The notes beneath the pieces were generated by a model. That model saw nothing but the letters and a program-made list of their open reading frames with translations. It was not told where the DNA came from and did no database searches. The position numbers and the translations under genes were made by a program. Shown piece by piece: positions 6,865 through 13,814 of a DNA stretch of 13,814 bases (its first letter is position 1; every line of letters starts with the position of its first letter). This DNA comes from Bacteroides sp. CAG:770 (GTDB taxonomy: Bacteria > Bacteroidota > Bacteroidia > Bacteroidales > UBA932): contig FR890605.1 of assembly GCA_000435075.1 (NCBI GenBank), positions 1 through 13,814 of the forward strand, read 5' to 3'.

Positions 6865-8034
6865 ATGAAAAGCATGAAACGTCGAGAATTTCTCAAGAAG
6901 GGAGCACTGGCGGCCGCCGGTGCCGGACTCATAGGCAGCGCACCAACCTTAGCCAAGGGGCTTGAACTGACAGAAGACAACAAATCCGTAAATTTCAATG
7001 TCAATGGAAGGGCAAGGATGAAACTTTCATTCGAGCCTTATGAACTGAAACTGAAGCATGTATTCACAGTATCGTCGTTTTCGCGCAGCACCACGCCTGA
7101 CGTCCAGGTCCGCATCGACTATGACGGATATTCCGGCTATGGGGAAGCGTCAATGCCACCCTACCTCGGACAGTCGGTGGAAAGTGTGTGCACATTCCTG
7201 AAAAAGGTGAATCTGGAGCAGTTCCCTGACCCGTTCTGCCTGGATGACATCCTCACTTACATTGACAGTCTTTCTCCAGGAGATTCTGCTGCGAAGGCAG
7301 CCGTGGACATTGCCCTGCACGACCTTGTGGGCAAGATTATCGGTGCGCCGTGGCACAGGATGCTGGGCCTGAATCCATTGAAGACGCCTAACACGACATA
7401 CACTATCGGCATTGACACTGACGAGATGGTAAAACTGAAGACCCGGGAAGTTGCGGGCCAGTTCAAGATTCTGAAGGTCAAGCTGGGAACGCCGCGTGAC
7501 AGGGAGATGATACGGGCAATCCGCGAAGTGAGCGATCTGCCGATTGCGGTGGATGTAAATCAGGGCTGGAAAAACAAGAAAAAGGCTCTGGATGAGATTT
7601 TCTGGCTAAAGGAGCAGGGCATCGTGATGGTCGAGCAGCCAATGCCGAAGGAAATGCTCGATGCCAATGCCTGGCTGACGGAGAAGAGTCCGCTTCCGAC
7701 TTTCGCGGACGAGGCAATCCAGAGGCTCAAGGATATTCCGGCGATCAAAGGGGCCTATACAGGCATCAATGTCAAACTGATGAAGTGTACCGGAATGCGC
7801 GAGGCATGGAAGATGATGAATTATGCGCGCGCCGAGGGCATGAAGGTCATGATCGGCTGCATGACAGAGACTTCCTGTGCAATAGCCGCAGCCGCACAGC
7901 TCTCCCCTGCCGTGGACTTCGCGGACCTCGACGGCAACCTATTGATTGCCAATGACATTTTCCGAGGGCCGACTGTCGTGGACGGCAAGATTACGCTGAA
8001 CCAGCTGCCGGGAATCGGAATAGAGAAAATCTAA
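6865..8034 (+). CDS. Tat-exported dipeptide epimerase (L-Ala-D/L-Glu epimerase type, enolase superfamily)
   Basis: Predicted to epimerise L-Ala-D-Glu or a related dipeptide, a step in reuse of murein peptides. Enolase-superfamily landmarks in order, numbered from the ATG at 6865: KVK with the first catalytic Lys pair (204-206), metal ligands D230 (DVNQGW), E257 (EQP) and D282 (DEA), and the opposite catalytic Lys at about 304 (NVKLMK). The DLDG near 355-358 supplies the D-x-D that dipeptide epimerases use to hold the substrate amino group. The N-terminus is unusual: MKRREFLKKGALAAAGAG is a twin-arginine signal with a short hydrophobic stretch, so the enzyme should be folded in the cytoplasm and exported. 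ATGs at 6865 and 6874 are both possible; the frame also reads back to a TTG at 6853. The gene stands alone between two terminators. Family firm; exact dipeptide specificity inferred. Confidence 0.9.
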   Translation: MKSMKRREFLKKGALAAAGAGLIGSAPTLAKGLELTEDNKSVNFNVNGRARMKLSFEPYELKLKHVFTVSSFSRSTTPDVQVRIDYDGYSGYGEASMPPYLGQSVESVCTFLKKVNLEQFPDPFCLDDILTYIDSLSPGDSAAKAAVDIALHDLVGKIIGAPWHRMLGLNPLKTPNTTYTIGIDTDEMVKLKTREVAGQFKILKVKLGTPRDREMIRAIREVSDLPIAVDVNQGWKNKKKALDEIFWLKEQGIVMVEQPMPKEMLDANAWLTEKSPLPTFADEAIQRLKDIPAIKGAYTGINVKLMKCTGMREAWKMMNYARAEGMKVMIGCMTETSCAIAAAAQLSPAVDFADLDGNLLIANDIFRGPTVVDGKITLNQLPGIGIEKI

Positions 8035-8088
8035 AAAAATTAAAACAGGCATTTTCAGTGAGCGGAAAACGCTGCTGAAAATGCCTGT
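8034..8088 (-). terminator. Strong terminator of the GH3 operon, shared by convergent genes
   Basis: ACAGGCATTTTCAG (8045-8058) and CTGAAAATGCCTGT (8075-8088) form a perfect 14-bp stem, extended inside by AGCG/CGCT. Reading on the minus strand, the stem is followed by TTTTAATTTTTTT, a clear U tract that ends the polysaccharide operon. In the plus direction it may also stop epimerase transcription, but the bases after it (CTCTGTATAAAA) are not U-rich. Confidence 0.85.
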
Positions 8089-8116
8089 CTCTGTATAAAA
8101 ACACTTACAACAAACA

Positions 8117-10462
8117 CTATCTTGTAAGGAGATTCAGAGTCTTGTCAGACTTGAAGTAATCTCCGGCAGGAGAAGACGAAGCCTTGACATTGACCTCAAC
8201 CGAAGAACGGATGTCGCGTGAAGAAGCACCGACAAGGAAATTCCAGTTGCCGCCTGCAACAACCCATGAAGAAGAAGTAGTGTCGAAAGACGCAAGGTCT
8301 GCAGCGTTCAATGTCAATGTTACCTTACAGGTCTCGCCAGCAGCAAGAAGCGGAGTCTTGGCAAAAGCCTTAAGTTCCTTCTCAGGCCTGTCGGCAGCCT
8401 TGCTGTCAGGAGAAGCGACATAAAGCTCGACAACCTCACGACCGGCCACATTTCCTGAGTTGCGCACCTCGACATTGACCTTGTAAACGCCGTCAGCGAA
8501 GTCAACGGAAGGCTGGCCATATTCGAAGGTGGTGTAAGAAAGACCATATCCGAACGGATAGGAAACTTCCTTGTCAAAGCTGTCGAAATATCTGTAACCC
8601 ACGAAGATATCCTCCTCATAATCAGTATAATCCCAATTGCGTCTACTGCCGTCGCCTTCCTTCATATTGGCAAAATCCATACTGCTCATGGCACCGTCGA
8701 GAGGGAAATTGGCAGAAGATGCCGCATCCTGAAACCTTACAGGGAATGTCATGGTAAGCTTGCCTGAAGGATTGACCTTACCGCTCAGGACATCAGCGAC
8801 ACTGTTTCCGCCTTCCTGGCCTGCCTGCCAGGCGCAGAGGATTGCATCAGGTCTGTTCTTCCATGAAGCAGTCTCGATGACGCCGCCGATATTGAGGACT
8901 ACAACCACCTTCTTGCCTGCGGCATGGAAAGCGGAGCATACACCTTCGACAAGTTTCAGTTCATTTGCAGAAAGTTCAAAATCAGAAGCGGTCCTGTCAA
9001 GGAATTCTCCGGACATCCGGCCGAGAGTAATTACAGCAATGTCAGCTGCGGCGACATTGGCCTGAAGCGAAGAAGCGGACGGAACGATTTCCTCAGGACG
9101 GGCCAAAGGCATGAACATAGCCATAGGATTACCCTTCAGCGCCTCTCTCTTTTTGGCTTGGTCATCAGCAATATACTTCTCGTATGTATCCTTCAGGGTC
9201 TTGTCCACTACAAATCCTGCATTCTCAAGCCCCTGGATCATTGATACTGTATATGCCCTGTTCACATTACCGGAGCCGGTACCTCCTGCGATGAAGTCAT
9301 AGGAAGTGCAGCCATAAAGCGCCACTTTGGTACCCTCTGCAGAAACAGGAAGGGCGCCCTCGTTCTTGAGAAGAACCATACCCTCTGCGGCTGACTGTCT
9401 GGTAACGAGAGCATGAGCCTTGAGGTCAGGATTATTTGAATACTGATATCCCCTAAAACGAGGAGTCTTGATAATCATCTCCAGGACACGACGCACATTG
9501 GTATCGATCACACTCATGTCAAGTTTGCCCGACTTGAGAGCCTCCATGATGGCATCATACTGCTTGTCAAGACCTGGCTGAAGCATATCGTTGCCTGCAA
9601 CCATCTGAGCCACAGCATCCTTGCCGCCGAACCAGTCAGTCATGACCATGCCTTTGAATCCCCATTCGTCACGCAGGAAGGAAGTCTGGAGTTCACGGCT
9701 CTGTGAAGTATAGACGCCATTGATCTTGTTATAGGAAGACATTACGGTCCACGGCTGGCTCTCCTTCACTGCAATCTCAAATCCCTTCAGATAAATCTCA
9801 CGCAAAGCCCTCGGAGAAATCCTCGCATCATTGTTCATACGGTTGCTCTCCTGATTGTTTCCGGCGAAATGCTTGATGGAAGTGCCTACGCCATTACTCT
9901 GAATACCATTGACATAAGCCGCAGCGATTTTTCCGGCAACGAGAGGATCCTCCGAATAATACTCGAAGTTCCTGCCGCAGAGCGGATTCCTGTGTATATT
10001 CAATGCCGGTGCGAGGAGCACGTCAGCGCCATATTCAAGTACCTCATTACCGATAGCCTTGCCGACGCTTTCTACGAGATCAGTGTCCCATGTGCAGGCA
10101 AGCAGAGTTCCGATAGGGAAATGTGTACAATAATAAGTGGCATTGTCGCCCTCACGTGTCGGAGAGATTCTGAGGCCGGCAGGACCGTCTGCAAGCACTA
10201 CGGAAGGAATTCCCAGACGAGGAATCGGATATGTGGTTCCTGCAGCACCCGGTACGAGATTCTTGGTTTCTCCTACCACAGCGCTGTCTCCGGCGGAAAA
10301 GCCTTCCATACCGGTTCCTATGAGCAGATGCACCTTTTCTTCAGGTGTCATTGCGGCAATCACCTTGTCCAATGATGCCTTTCCGAGTTTTGGTGTTCCA
10401 GGTGCGCACGAAAGCATGGAAACGCCCGCCACCAATGCGAAAGCCAATGTTAACTTTTTCAT
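8117..10462 (-). CDS. Glycoside hydrolase family 3 beta-glycosidase, lipoprotein
   Basis: Retaining exo-beta-glycosidase (beta-glucosidase/xylosidase type) that removes terminal sugars from oligosaccharides. From the ATG at 10462: a lipoprotein signal ending in VSMLSC (Cys 19), a TIM-barrel domain with DGPAGLR, the KHFAGN motif near 197, and the nucleophile Asp in VMTDW at about 276. An alpha/beta sandwich domain follows, with the likely acid/base Glu in GRMSGEFLDR at about 486, and then a C-terminal fibronectin III-like domain from about 650. The length of 781 is typical for three-domain GH3 enzymes. The residues after the lipid Cys (APGTPK) lack the acidic export signal of Bacteroidota surface lipoproteins, so a periplasmic location is more likely. 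It is the last gene of the operon, 10 bases after the esterase, followed by a strong terminator. Aryl substrate and sugar specificity cannot be read from sequence. Confidence 0.95.
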   Translation of the reverse strand: MKKLTLAFALVAGVSMLSCAPGTPKLGKASLDKVIAAMTPEEKVHLLIGTGMEGFSAGDSAVVGETKNLVPGAAGTTYPIPRLGIPSVVLADGPAGLRISPTREGDNATYYCTHFPIGTLLACTWDTDLVESVGKAIGNEVLEYGADVLLAPALNIHRNPLCGRNFEYYSEDPLVAGKIAAAYVNGIQSNGVGTSIKHFAGNNQESNRMNNDARISPRALREIYLKGFEIAVKESQPWTVMSSYNKINGVYTSQSRELQTSFLRDEWGFKGMVMTDWFGGKDAVAQMVAGNDMLQPGLDKQYDAIMEALKSGKLDMSVIDTNVRRVLEMIIKTPRFRGYQYSNNPDLKAHALVTRQSAAEGMVLLKNEGALPVSAEGTKVALYGCTSYDFIAGGTGSGNVNRAYTVSMIQGLENAGFVVDKTLKDTYEKYIADDQAKKREALKGNPMAMFMPLARPEEIVPSASSLQANVAAADIAVITLGRMSGEFLDRTASDFELSANELKLVEGVCSAFHAAGKKVVVVLNIGGVIETASWKNRPDAILCAWQAGQEGGNSVADVLSGKVNPSGKLTMTFPVRFQDAASSANFPLDGAMSSMDFANMKEGDGSRRNWDYTDYEEDIFVGYRYFDSFDKEVSYPFGYGLSYTTFEYGQPSVDFADGVYKVNVEVRNSGNVAGREVVELYVASPDSKAADRPEKELKAFAKTPLLAAGETCKVTLTLNAADLASFDTTSSSWVVAGGNWNFLVGASSRDIRSSVEVNVKASSSPAGDYFKSDKTLNLLTR

Positions 10463-10472
10463 AACCAATCAA

Positions 10473-11672
10473 TTATTTAAACAACTGAGGCACAAATTCG
10501 CTCAGATAAATTCTCCAGTTTTTCCAGATATGACCCTCACCGGTCTCGAAATAAGTGTATTTGTAACCTGCGTCATCCAGTTTCTTGCGGAACTCCTCGT
10601 TAGCCTTATACAGGAAGTCAGTATTGCCGATACCTATCCAGTAGAGGGCAGGTTTCTTGGAGAACTGAACGGCAAGTTTCTCATCGAAATTGTCGTAAAT
10701 CGGAGATTTTACTCCCTCGTTAGGAAGTATCGCAGCAGAGAAAAGACCCACATAATTGAACATGTCAGGATACTGCTTAGAAATATGGAGAGAATGGAAA
10801 CCTCCCATTGACAAACCTGCAATGGCGCGGCTCTCCTTCTTGCGGATTGTACGATAGTGACTGTCAATGTAATTCACGACATCAGGGAACGCTGCTTCGA
10901 ACTCACCGTCCATAGTCTTCGGAAGCTGCATGTTCGGCTGCTGGAGTCCGAGTGCTGACTGCCCCGGAGCTGCCTCCTGGGAAGCATTGCCGTTGGTCAT
11001 AACCACAATCATCGGCTTTGCCTTTCCCTCTGCAATAAGATTGTCGAGAATCTGAGATGCCCTTCCGAGATCCATCCAGGCCTCCTCGTCACCGCCCATA
11101 CCATGGAGAAGATAGAAGACAGGATATCTGTTCTTGGTATTATCCTCATATCCGGCAGGAGTATAGACAGTCATTCTGCGCTTCATGCCGAGCCCCGGGC
11201 TGTCATACCATACCTTGGAGACAGTTCCGTGAGGTACTTCATTGACACTGTACAGATCGCCTCTTCCTCCCTTGATTATGAATATGTTGGTAACGGAATT
11301 CACATCCCTGTTCATATAAACATTGGAAGGGTCCTTTACCTGAAGTCCGTCCACGATAAATGAATAGCTGTAAAGTTCAGGTGCGAGCACATCGGAAGTA
11401 AACTCCCAGATGCCGTCCTTGCCCTCCTTGAGGTCAGCGACGCCTGGACCGTCAAACTCACCGAAAGGAGTCTGGATCTTCTTCGTAGGAAGAAAATCTC
11501 CGGTAACCTGGACCTTGATGGCCTTAGGTGCCGCAAATCTGAATGTTACGGTATTGTCCGGATTGACTTCCGGAGATACGAGCCGTGAGCCGCCCCAAAG
11601 AGCCTGCTGTGCAAATGTGCTTGTTGCCAGCATCAATGATGCCGCAACGGCAATGATTTTTCTGATAGTCAT
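10473..11672 (-). CDS. Secreted CE1/esterase D-type esterase with N-terminal beta (E-set/CBM48-like) domain
   Basis: Serine esterase likely to remove acetyl or feruloyl groups from plant polysaccharide. A signal peptide covers residues 1-21, ending TFA-QQ. An immunoglobulin-like E-set domain follows to about 135 (VTFRFAAPKAIKVQVTGDF, then W-E-F and Y-S-Y-S-F), as found in front of many XynZ- and Fae-like esterases. The alpha/beta hydrolase domain has the oxyanion region LLHGMGGDEEAW (about 188-199), nucleophile Ser288 in GLSMGG, a candidate Asp at 352 (GNTDFLY) and His381 in GEGHIWKNW. At 399 residues it is full length. The ATG at 11672 lies 7 bases after the upstream esterase stop, and GH3 follows after 10 bases, so all three are probably co-transcribed. 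Acetyl against feruloyl preference is not decided. Confidence 0.9.
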   Translation of the reverse strand: MTIRKIIAVAASLMLATSTFAQQALWGGSRLVSPEVNPDNTVTFRFAAPKAIKVQVTGDFLPTKKIQTPFGEFDGPGVADLKEGKDGIWEFTSDVLAPELYSYSFIVDGLQVKDPSNVYMNRDVNSVTNIFIIKGGRGDLYSVNEVPHGTVSKVWYDSPGLGMKRRMTVYTPAGYEDNTKNRYPVFYLLHGMGGDEEAWMDLGRASQILDNLIAEGKAKPMIVVMTNGNASQEAAPGQSALGLQQPNMQLPKTMDGEFEAAFPDVVNYIDSHYRTIRKKESRAIAGLSMGGFHSLHISKQYPDMFNYVGLFSAAILPNEGVKSPIYDNFDEKLAVQFSKKPALYWIGIGNTDFLYKANEEFRKKLDDAGYKYTYFETGEGHIWKNWRIYLSEFVPQLFK

Positions 11673-11679
11673 ATAAGAT

Positions 11680-13047
11680 TTATTTCAATTCCATAATAAA
11701 TTCATTTCCCTTGGCGCAAGGTTTCCACTGAGGAAGTCCCTCGCCGTCAGGATTTCCGTTCTTCGCGAAATTGGTCCAGTACTCCACCATCTTCGCACTC
11801 AAGTCATAGTCATGCTGTTCCATCGGCCTCCAGCACCTTCCCAGTGTTCCGAACACGTACCAGAGTTCAGATGAATGGAAAGCGCCTTTCATGTCACCGA
11901 AGCCTCCTGACTGCATGGCATCCTCACCTGGAAGGTCCCTGCTGAAGCAATAGACATAAGCCGGACGACGGCCCTGGCTTTCCAGAAGAAGACTCCAGTC
12001 GATGGCAGCCTTCTTCATGACCTGAGGAGCGATATCCTCTGAGACGTATCCTATCATGTATGGGATATCCATCTCATTTCCGGCCTTCGCGACATTGTCA
12101 GAACTGTCCTCAAGCAGAGTTCCGTCAATGCAAGGACCATATGGAAGTCCTCCGAAAGTCTTCTGCTGGCGCATATAGTTACCCAGTACTTCGTCAAATT
12201 TCGAAGCGGGGCAGGCACGCATCTGCTCAAGCGTCGTCATGCCGGCGCCATCCCACATTGACTTTCCCTTGGCCTCCGCATCCTTGAGCGGAGTTGCTGC
12301 GATAATGCCTCCGAGGCCTCCGCCGCTCTGGATTATAGCCTTGTTTATCAAGCCTTTGGCCAGTGGCGAACTTATCAGAGTCTGGACGCTTCCTGCACCC
12401 GCGCTCTGTCCGAAAACGGTAACATTGTCAGGGTCACCGCCGAATGCCGCGATATTGTCATGAACCCATCTGAGAGCAGCAATCTGGTCATACAGGCCAT
12501 AATTGCCCGAACCGTGTCCGCCGTTTTCCTCATCCAGAAGAGGATGCGCCAGAAAACCGCACATTCCGAGACGATAGTTGAGAGTCACGAGGATCACGCC
12601 TTTGGAAGCGTATGCTTCTCCCCCGAACTCGATTTCATGACCATAGCCGTTCATATAGGCACCGCCATGAATCCACACCATCACCGGCATTTTCTTGCGG
12701 GATGAGGATGTCCACACATTCAGGTAAAGACAGTCCTCACTCATCTCAGGGGCACCGCCCTGATAGAACTCCTTCCAGTAGAAGCTTCCCTCGGCAGAAC
12801 CGCCCTGAAGGGATGCCGGACCGAATTTGTCACAAGCCCGGACACCTTTCCAGGATTTTGCAGGCTGCGGCTGTTTCCATCTGAGGTCACCGACAGGAGG
12901 TGCGGCATAAGGAATCCCCTTATAGACATTGACCCCGTTCTCGACGACTCCGGAGACCTTGCCGGAAACAGTCTTCACTATTGGAGCCTGCGCCGCCGCC
13001 GACACAGTCATAAGCAGCGCAATTCCAAACAAACCTAATTTCATCAT
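11680..13047 (-). CDS. Secreted type B carboxylesterase
   Basis: Alpha/beta hydrolase of the carboxylesterase/cholinesterase family, here probably acting on acylated glycans or aromatic esters. A signal peptide ends about residue 20 (VSAAAQA). Family motifs: GIPYAAPPVGDLRW (44-57), SEDCLYLNVW (103-112), oxyanion loop WIHGGAY (125-131), nucleophile Ser215 in FGQSAGAGS, and His391 in GAFHSSELWYVFG. The acid is not in the usual position context: the candidate is E337 or D338 in GYVSEDIAP. At 455 residues it is shorter than the 500-550 common in the family; the stretch between acid and His is about 50 residues. The start ATG overlaps the stop of the preceding gene as ATGA, implying translational coupling. 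It is followed closely by a second esterase of a different family. Confidence 0.92.
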   Translation of the reverse strand: MMKLGLFGIALLMTVSAAAQAPIVKTVSGKVSGVVENGVNVYKGIPYAAPPVGDLRWKQPQPAKSWKGVRACDKFGPASLQGGSAEGSFYWKEFYQGGAPEMSEDCLYLNVWTSSSRKKMPVMVWIHGGAYMNGYGHEIEFGGEAYASKGVILVTLNYRLGMCGFLAHPLLDEENGGHGSGNYGLYDQIAALRWVHDNIAAFGGDPDNVTVFGQSAGAGSVQTLISSPLAKGLINKAIIQSGGGLGGIIAATPLKDAEAKGKSMWDGAGMTTLEQMRACPASKFDEVLGNYMRQQKTFGGLPYGPCIDGTLLEDSSDNVAKAGNEMDIPYMIGYVSEDIAPQVMKKAAIDWSLLLESQGRRPAYVYCFSRDLPGEDAMQSGGFGDMKGAFHSSELWYVFGTLGRCWRPMEQHDYDLSAKMVEYWTNFAKNGNPDGEGLPQWKPCAKGNEFIMELK

Positions 13048-13814
13048 AGACTTAATTCTCCTACATATTCCGCGAAGATGTCATCGTTCTTCACTGTGAT
13101 TGTATATGTGGTTCCTTTCTTGGAAACGGTAATATCACCTGATTCGATGTGGATTCCGGTCGCGGCGTCATTGGCCACTGTGAACCAGCATGTTCCCCAG
13201 TTGGTGAAAGTCGTGCCCCACATCTCCGTATCATAGCCCATCACATAATTGCCGGACTTGGCCTCGCCATTGGCTGCAGGAGTATAGGTACCTTCATGCA
13301 AAGTGGCATCGCTGCTGACAAAGTCGATGGAAATGTAGTTTCCGTTTCCGCCGATTGTCACGCCATACTCACCCGGAGTCGCTGTAATACCGGAAGTACC
13401 GGCCTTGACAGTGATGATATTGGAGCCGTCAGCCTGAGCCTGGGCAGAAGCCGAAAGGAGAGCAGGAAGCCTCAACGCCTCAATCACCGGTTCGTAAACG
13501 ATTTCGCCCTTGAAATGGACCTTGATCACTTTGGAATCCGTCAATGTCAATGCTGCCTTGAATTCATAATTGTCGTCAGCCTTGGACACCTTCAGGTCTC
13601 CGCTCTTCACCTTCACGGCACTGCCGCCCTTCGGAGTCCATGAAGTATTGAAATACGTTCCGTCCGTACCGGCAGACTCGGAGAAAGTATAGGTTTTCGG
13701 CACAAGGAAATACTTGTCAGCCGTAAAATTGGCGTCAAACGTACCCTCAGCACATTCAAGCTTGACGGCAAACGTACGCAGTCCGCTCTCGAGTTTTTCC
13801 TCACTCTTTCCCGC
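13044..13814 (-). CDS. Surface-type protein with two related beta-rich domains, partial at the right edge
   Basis: The frame is open to the window edge, giving the last 256 residues; the start and any lipoprotein signal lie outside. A GTG at 13703 could be read as a start, but the same frame continues in good coding sequence to 13814, so the gene is truncated. Two domains resemble each other (about residues 12-105 and 133-254). Both have a GTY(T) turn, a GT-x-F-x-N segment, S-G-D-(L/I)-x-V-S-K and a final Y/F-x-G-E-(I/L) strand. The linker contains Ser/Ala/Gln. Thr, Ser, Gly and Val dominate, typical of Bacteroidota extracytoplasmic beta-sandwich proteins such as glycan-binding lipoproteins of utilisation loci. 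I do not recognise the exact family. Its position upstream of two esterases and a GH3, with a 4-base overlap, suggests a role in glycan capture (inference). Confidence 0.75.
   Translation of the reverse strand, partial: AGKSEEKLESGLRTFAVKLECAEGTFDANFTADKYFLVPKTYTFSESAGTDGTYFNTSWTPKGGSAVKVKSGDLKVSKADDNYEFKAALTLTDSKVIKVHFKGEIVYEPVIEALRLPALLSASAQAQADGSNIITVKAGTSGITATPGEYGVTIGGNGNYISIDFVSSDATLHEGTYTPAANGEAKSGNYVMGYDTEMWGTTFTNWGTCWFTVANDAATGIHIESGDITVSKKGTTYTITVKNDDIFAEYVGELSL
13058..13062 (-). promoter_or_regulatory. Shine-Dalgarno-like AGGAG before the carboxylesterase gene
   Basis: On the minus strand AGGAG lies 10 bases before the ATG at 13047, within the last codons of the upstream gene. Such motifs are not the rule in Bacteroidota. 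Together with the ATGA overlap it supports 13047 as the start and reinitiation after the upstream gene. Confidence 0.4.

Noticed and set aside
10137..10811. Plus-strand open frame of 224 codons spanning the GH3/CE1 junction
   Set aside because: It crosses the ends of two clear minus-strand genes and has no start signal or protein-like motifs.

Overview
The window reads as a chromosome segment from a Bacteroidales bacterium (Bacteroidota), probably a gut or rumen type. The evidence is the close Bacteroides-like reading of TruB, GltX and RpiB, a promoter matching the Bacteroidales consensus (TTTG, 19 bp, TAnnTTTG) at 5219-5249, and a run of secreted carbohydrate-active enzymes with a surface-type lipoprotein. 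Base composition looks near 50% GC throughout, with no obvious break that would mark a recent transfer.

Left edge (1-559): the last 23 codons of an unidentified plus-strand gene end at 74. A hairpin with a T run (96-145) follows, and then about 415 bases without a convincing gene but with several inverted repeats.

Housekeeping block, minus strand (5101 down to 560): gltX, rpiB, truB and a YgjP/DUF45-type zinc metallopeptidase, in that order of transcription. The gltX-rpiB and rpiB-truB gaps each contain a 13-bp hairpin that pairs fully only in the minus-strand RNA. TruB, GltX and the metallopeptidase are all longer than usual because of low-complexity insertions.

Plus-strand pair (5219-8088): from a divergent promoter opposite gltX comes a fused two-domain ThrE-type threonine/serine exporter homologue with a clean terminator. 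Next is an L-Ala-D/L-Glu-type dipeptide epimerase of the enolase superfamily, carrying a twin-arginine signal.

Polysaccharide block, minus strand (13814 down to 8117, entering from the right edge): a surface-type protein with two related beta-rich domains (partial), a secreted type B carboxylesterase, a CE1-type esterase with an N-terminal beta domain, and a GH3 beta-glycosidase lipoprotein. Gaps are -4, 7 and 10 bases, so this is one operon, ending at a strong hairpin at 8034-8088. It looks like the enzyme tail of a polysaccharide utilisation locus: two esterases strip acyl groups from a plant glycan and the GH3 enzyme releases terminal sugars. No SusC/SusD pair is visible and the promoter lies beyond the right edge.

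I see no CRISPR array, RNA gene, insertion sequence or clearly novel multi-gene system. The least explained signals are a heptamer (CATTGAC) that occurs far more often than chance, the matched mRNA-sense hairpins between housekeeping genes, and the insertions in core enzymes.
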